A stretch of DNA of 10,717 nucleotides from Comamonadaceae bacterium (GTDB lineage Bacteria; Pseudomonadota; Gammaproteobacteria; Burkholderiales; Burkholderiaceae_C), in assembly GCA_947458415.1 (NCBI GenBank), contig CANGZG010000078.1, positions 1-10,717 on the forward strand, in the 5' to 3' direction. The translations under genes were made by a program, and so were the position numbers. The notes beneath the pieces were generated by a model that saw only the letters and a list, made by a program, of their open reading frames with translations, searched no databases and was not told the origin of the DNA. Shown piece after piece: positions 7,462-10,717 of the stretch; position 1 is the stretch's first letter; every line of letters starts with the position of its first letter.

Positions 7462-8642
7462 GTGTTCCCCTGCCAGCGCATGACGGCTTGCTGGCCTTCA
7501 ACTTGCCAACGGTATCCGGCTGCCACACCAGGCAAGCCCGCGGGTGAGGGTGGCGTTTGGTTCGGTTTGACATGCAGCGTCAATTCACCTTGCCGGTAAT
7601 CGATGCGTTCGATGCTGATGTCTTGCGGCCATTCCTTGGCAACGACCTCGAGCATCACCGCCAAGTCGTCGGCCAGCGGCGTGGCCAATGACTGTTGGCG
7701 CAGCGACAGCGCACGTTGCATTTGCCCGACAGGGTCGACCACCACATGGATGTCTGGCGCCATGCTGGTCAACATGCGATAGATCATTGCCTGTTTTGCA
7801 GCCATTTGCGCACGCTCATGCCACGCCCACACATTCAAGCCCGCCAATTGCACCAACAGCAAAGCCCATAACGCGCGTCGGCTGCTGCGCCAGCGTCGCG
7901 CAAGCCAAAGTTCACGCAGGTGTTGGCTTATCCAACGCAGACCGCGTGTGCGCCAATGCTGTGCCCATTCGTGCTGCGCCAAATCCCATTCGGATTGGCT
8001 GGCGCGCAACCAGCGGGCAGCACGGTTCAACAGCACTGGCGTTTGCTCGCTCCATGCGTTGGCATGCGCTGCCACGGACGGTTCGGCAAACACCTCTGTC
8101 GCAGTCAGGTCCGGTTTGACCATGGGTGTCCATGAAGCCAACGGCCACACACTTTCACTGGTGCACCACAGCGCTTGCGCTTTGCCAAAGTGGTCAAGCA
8201 GATGCAACTGGGCAGGCGCATCGCTGTTGACCGGTTGCAACTCAGGCACCAAGCGTGTGACACGCCGGCGGCCTTGCTGCAATGGCCCGAGCACTGCTCT
8301 CAGCCACTGTTTGTCGCAGGCGCAAACCAACACACTGCCACCGCGACGCCAGGCAAGCACAGACCCGGGGCCACAAACCAAATGCACCTCGTTCGGGGGC
8401 TGCAGCAACGCGTCTTCCAACAACCCTTCCAGCACCTGAGGCCAGCGCGAACCCACCTTGGGCGGCAGGTTCACTCGGTGCCAAGACAGTGCTTGCCAAG
8501 GCAGGATGCCAACACACTCGCCCGCCTCGGCAGGCAATTCCAACGCACTGGCTTGGCCTTGCAGACGGATGCGCTGCCCGTCATCGCTGCAGGCAAACCC
8601 GTACAGCGATGTGGGTTCAGTTGGCAAATACACCATCAGCAT
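7458..8642 (-). CDS. gspL: T2SS inner-membrane platform protein GspL
   Basis: GspL is the bitopic membrane protein that recruits GspE to the inner membrane. From the ATG at 8642 it has 394 residues. The cytoplasmic actin-like part covers about 1-250, including a MLMVYLPTEP opening, ILPWQALSWHRVNLPP (46-61) and the WDLAQHEWAQ segment (219-228) that resembles the WDLAQFE element of betaproteobacterial GspL. One membrane segment lies at about 257-273 (ALWALLLVQLAGLNVWA). The periplasmic ferredoxin-like domain follows and includes DISIERIDYRQGELTLHV (341-358). The frame is open to another ATG at 8666, which would lengthen the overlap with gspK to 31 bases, and an ATG at 8636 overlaps the gspK stop as TGATG. 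I chose 8642 because the distance from the start to the LP pair fits the family best. The end overlaps gspM by four bases. Confidence 0.9.
   Translation of the reverse strand: MLMVYLPTEPTSLYGFACSDDGQRIRLQGQASALELPAEAGECVGILPWQALSWHRVNLPPKVGSRWPQVLEGLLEDALLQPPNEVHLVCGPGSVLAWRRGGSVLVCACDKQWLRAVLGPLQQGRRRVTRLVPELQPVNSDAPAQLHLLDHFGKAQALWCTSESVWPLASWTPMVKPDLTATEVFAEPSVAAHANAWSEQTPVLLNRAARWLRASQSEWDLAQHEWAQHWRTRGLRWISQHLRELWLARRWRSSRRALWALLLVQLAGLNVWAWHERAQMAAKQAMIYRMLTSMAPDIHVVVDPVGQMQRALSLRQQSLATPLADDLAVMLEVVAKEWPQDISIERIDYRQGELTLHVKPNQTPPSPAGLPGVAAGYRWQVEGQQAVMRWQGNT
8634..8642 (-). promoter_or_regulatory. gspK/gspL coupled stop-start (ATGCTGATG)
   Basis: On the minus strand the gspK stop TGA (8638-8636) lies between two in-frame gspL start codons, ATG at 8642 and ATG at 8636; the second shares a base with the stop as TGATG. 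No clear Shine-Dalgarno sequence precedes either, so gspL translation probably depends on ribosomes finishing gspK. Confidence 0.45.
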
Positions 8643-9622
8643 GGTCGACTCGCTGCGGAAGAACACCCTGTGCTCGATGGCCAGGGTCGACGCTCTTGCC
8701 AGACCGTGGTGGTTTTCAATCCGTCGCGCCGAATGAGCGAGGTTTCCATCAACGCGATGTCGTTCAAGCGCAAGCGACCATTGACCTCGAAATACGACGA
8801 CTGCACGCTGTGGCGTTCAGCGCTCAGCGACTGTGCGTCCGCACCCAAGCGTTGTTTTGCGTCCTCCAAGTCACGCCAAGGCTGGCGTTGCCGCGCCATC
8901 ACCCATTCGCGTGCGGCGGTCTGTGACAGATGGGGCAGCACCGCCAACAACACCTCGGCGCTGGCCGTGTGGATGTTCACCGCCGTGGGCACCGGCAACA
9001 GGCCGATGTAAGGGGCCAACTTGGCCAAATGCGCCTGCGGCATGCCCAACCAAGTCAGTTGCGACACGCGTTGCGGTATCAAGGGTGCGTCTTGCCCGAC
9101 GGGGGTGGTGTGCGCCAACAGGTAAGCGCGGGTCCAGGCTTCCAATGAAACCTCGGGCAAAGCCAGTTGTTGGTACAGACGCCGCCACGCATTCAATTCG
9201 CTGGCGACCAATTGCCCTTGACTCACCAGATTGCGCAGATTCAAACGCGCCTGCATGTCGTTGATGTCACCCGACAGAAACACCTGCTCGGTCAACGGGT
9301 CCGCGTTTTGAACCACACCGCCCGGGGCTGCCGCCAAAAACGAAGACAACCGCGCCTCGCGCAAAGGCAAAGCCCAGGGTTCAGCCAAGTGATCGGTTTG
9401 GCTGCCAAGCGCGTCCTCGCGCATGACCACCCGGGCCCAGTCGTGTGCACCGACCAACAGCCAATGCGCTTGTTGGCCTTGCCGTTCTGCGGTTTCCACC
9501 GCGGTGACGCGCCATTGCTGCCACAGCATGGCGGATGCCAGTGTGGCCACCACCACCACCGTCATCATGGCCAGCAACAAAGCCGCGCCTTGTTGTCGGG
9601 GTGTGTGGAATCGGGCCATCAT
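8636..9622 (-). CDS. gspK: T2SS minor pseudopilin GspK
   Basis: GspK is the large minor pseudopilin at the tip of the pseudopilus. The 328 residues begin with a class III signal RQQG|AALLLAMMTVVVV (cleavage expected after Gly12). As usual for GspK, the mature protein has no Glu at position +5. The family elements GDINDMQARLNLRNL (118-132) and AVNIHTASAEVLLAVL (214-229) are clear. The latter belongs to the helix-hairpin-helix-like GspK core. The conserved end of the family is normally close to TTTVWQERR (304-312). Here another 16 residues follow (PWPSSTGCSSAASRPC), rich in Ser and Cys, read through the region where gspL begins. The ATG overlaps the gspJ stop as ATGA; a second ATG follows directly, so the mature protein is unaffected by the choice. 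Confidence 0.95.
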   Translation of the reverse strand: MMARFHTPRQQGAALLLAMMTVVVVATLASAMLWQQWRVTAVETAERQGQQAHWLLVGAHDWARVVMREDALGSQTDHLAEPWALPLREARLSSFLAAAPGGVVQNADPLTEQVFLSGDINDMQARLNLRNLVSQGQLVASELNAWRRLYQQLALPEVSLEAWTRAYLLAHTTPVGQDAPLIPQRVSQLTWLGMPQAHLAKLAPYIGLLPVPTAVNIHTASAEVLLAVLPHLSQTAAREWVMARQRQPWRDLEDAKQRLGADAQSLSAERHSVQSSYFEVNGRLRLNDIALMETSLIRRDGLKTTTVWQERRPWPSSTGCSSAASRPC

Positions 9623-10302
9623 GTGCGGTTGGGGTTGAATGCCGGATTGACCCAGTCCAGGCTCAACGCAGGCGGGTTGGGGTCGGCGGCGCTGGACTGC
9701 AACTGCAACACGATGCGAACCGCATCCGGGGTGCGTTGGCTGGGTTCACTGTTGCTTTGCGGGTGGGTCCAGGTGTTGCCACGGTAATAAAACAATTGCC
9801 AATGTTGTGCGGGAGCCAAACGGGTCTCTTGGCGGCGTGTTTCATGGACGGGGTTGTGTCCCCATTGCGCGGCAGCTTGCCAGGCTTGGCGGACTTGTGC
9901 GCGGGTTTGCAGCCCGGCCGATTGCCAGCGCCACCAATGGCCTTCGCGCAGAGTCCACGCCACCACATGCACACCGCCGTCGGCCCCGGATGCGGTCGGC
10001 GTCGCACTGCGCCGCAGCACCCGCATGACGCGCCCGTCCCAGAACAGACTGCCTTCAGGCAACAGATCGGGAAATGTTTGGATCGCGTCCAAATCCATTT
10101 GCCATTGGCGCAAGCTCGACTGCATGAGCGCCACTTGGTCCACCCGAGGATGCGTGATCTCACGGGTGCGCATCAAGGCATCGATGCCTTGCCAACTGAG
10201 CAAGGTCAGCAAAGCCATGGCGGCCAAAGCCACCAGCACTTCCACCAGTGTGAACCCACACGCAGCGCTGCGCGGTGGGGAACATGGCGACAAGGTCTGC
10301 AT
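9619..10302 (-). CDS. gspJ: T2SS minor pseudopilin GspJ
   Basis: GspJ is a minor pseudopilin of the GspI-J-K tip complex. From the ATG at 10302 it has 227 residues. It carries a type IV prepilin signal, SAACG|FTLVEVLVALAAM, with Gly16 before the cleavage site and Glu21 at position +5 of the mature protein, then a hydrophobic helix to about residue 38. LRQWQMDLDAIQTFPDLLP lies in the following soluble domain and fits the family, as does the QLFYYRGNTW strand. The frame is open further upstream to 10368, but that would overlap gspI by 65 bases. The ATG one base after the gspI stop (TGACATG) gives a leader of normal length and matches the other junctions. The end overlaps gspK by four bases. Prepilin peptidase, needed for processing, is not in the window. 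Confidence 0.94.
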   Translation of the reverse strand: MQTLSPCSPPRSAACGFTLVEVLVALAAMALLTLLSWQGIDALMRTREITHPRVDQVALMQSSLRQWQMDLDAIQTFPDLLPEGSLFWDGRVMRVLRRSATPTASGADGGVHVVAWTLREGHWWRWQSAGLQTRAQVRQAWQAAAQWGHNPVHETRRQETRLAPAQHWQLFYYRGNTWTHPQSNSEPSQRTPDAVRIVLQLQSSAADPNPPALSLDWVNPAFNPNRT

Positions 10303-10303
10303 G

Positions 10304-10672
10304 TCAGTACCGCCCCACCAAGCCGCTGACCCGCAGCAAAGGGGTCGGGCCATCCGACACTTGCGCATCGACCCGGCGAAACGAAGGGTTGGGCGTGGCC
10401 GCCACCGTGGTTTTCACCTGTAACTCCCGTCCTGCTTGAGTGCAGGCTTGGGTTCGCTCACCTTGTTCGGCAAATTGGGGGTTCAGCCGCAGTTGCACCA
10501 AGGTGTTGTCTGCACAAATGTGTGCCAACAGCATTTGCCATTGGCGTTCGGTTTGGCTGACCATGCTGCCAGCGGCACGCAAGCCGGCGAGCAAACTGAG
10601 CGACACCATGAACAGCGCCACCATCACTTCAACCAAAGTGAAACCCGTGGTGGCCAGGTTGGCGTTGTGCAT
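10304..10672 (-). CDS. gspI: T2SS minor pseudopilin GspI
   Basis: GspI is the minor pseudopilin that starts the tip complex with GspJ and GspK. From the ATG at 10672 the protein has 122 residues, normal for the family. The prepilin signal is NLATTG|FTLVEVMVALFMV, with Gly10 before the cut and Glu15 at mature position +5. The core helix is followed by CADNTLVQLRLNPQF (53-67) and TPNPSFRRVDAQV (93-105), which I recognise as typical of betaproteobacterial GspI. Cys53 and Cys77 could form a periplasmic disulfide (inference). A GTG at 10687 and open frame further upstream exist, but the ATG leaves a two-base gap after a plausible gspH stop (TGAACATG) and gives a leader of normal length. Confidence 0.94.
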   Translation of the reverse strand: MHNANLATTGFTLVEVMVALFMVSLSLLAGLRAAGSMVSQTERQWQMLLAHICADNTLVQLRLNPQFAEQGERTQACTQAGRELQVKTTVAATPNPSFRRVDAQVSDGPTPLLRVSGLVGRY

Positions 10673-10674
10673 GT

Positions 10675-10717
10675 TCAGGGCTTCCACGCAAAACTGCCCA
10701 CACCGTTGGTTTCCAAC
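10675..10717 (-). CDS. gspH: Probable C-terminal end of pseudopilin GspH (partial)
   Basis: Entering from the right edge on the minus strand, one frame reads LETNGVGSFAWKP and then stops with TGA at 10677-10675, two bases before the gspI ATG. The position immediately before gspI is where gspH lies in almost all T2SS operons, and a short G/F/W-containing last strand is compatible with GspH. Only 13 codons are visible, so the assignment rests mainly on gene order and the tight junction. The neighbouring sequence to the right would settle it. Confidence 0.6.
   Translation of the reverse strand, partial: LETNGVGSFAWKP

Noticed and set aside
8175..9011. Plus-strand open frame of 278 codons opposite gspL/gspK
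   Set aside because: It is antisense to two genes with clear family motifs. The product is rich in Arg, Gln, His and Pro, has no domain, and looks like a shadow of the GC-rich coding strand.
9535..10329. Plus-strand open frame of 264 codons opposite gspJ and parts of gspI and gspK
   Set aside because: It lies across three real minus-strand genes and has no recognisable domain, so it is a shadow frame.
10236..10650. Similar DNA at the starts of gspI and gspJ
   Set aside because: Both encode the conserved prepilin element GFTLVEV, so this is ordinary homology between pseudopilins.

Overview
The window carries most of a type II secretion system (T2SS, general secretory pathway) operon. All of it is on the minus strand, so genes read from the right end (10717) to the left end (1). 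The moderately high GC and the protein style suggest a betaproteobacterium of the order Burkholderiales, perhaps Comamonadaceae. The hints are a GspE that starts PYAFAR, a GspL with a WDLAQ-type segment, and a GspI ending TPNPSFRRVDAQV. This placement comes from recognising families, not from a search.

Layout in transcription order: the last codons of a probable gspH (10675-10717); the minor pseudopilins gspI, gspJ and gspK; the inner-membrane platform genes gspL, gspM and gspN; then the secretin gspD, the ATPase gspE and the platform protein gspF. Two genes not usually counted as T2SS parts follow without a real gap: a HAD-type cytosolic 5'-nucleotidase (658-1569) and the start of a YddA/SbmA-type ABC transporter that leaves the window at base 1. 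The order H-I-J-K-L-M-N-D-E-F is rotated relative to the textbook C-D-E-F-G-...-N. gspC, gspG and the prepilin peptidase are not in the window; gspG and perhaps gspC would be expected just beyond the right edge.

How the parts work together: GspD forms the outer-membrane channel. GspE powers the system from the cytoplasm through GspL and GspF. GspL and GspM form the inner-membrane platform. GspI, GspJ and GspK form the tip of the pseudopilus that pushes folded periplasmic proteins through GspD. GspN is an accessory inner-membrane protein.

The window is almost entirely coding. Every junction is a short overlap or a gap of 9 bases or less, which points to one polycistronic mRNA with translational coupling. 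There is no intergenic space for a promoter, terminator or RNA gene, and I saw no tRNA, rRNA, mobile element, CRISPR array or attachment site. The main system is well known. The points worth a second look are the two passenger genes, the shortened cysteine motif in GspE, a 26-codon internal repeat in gspN, and a C-terminal run-on in GspK.
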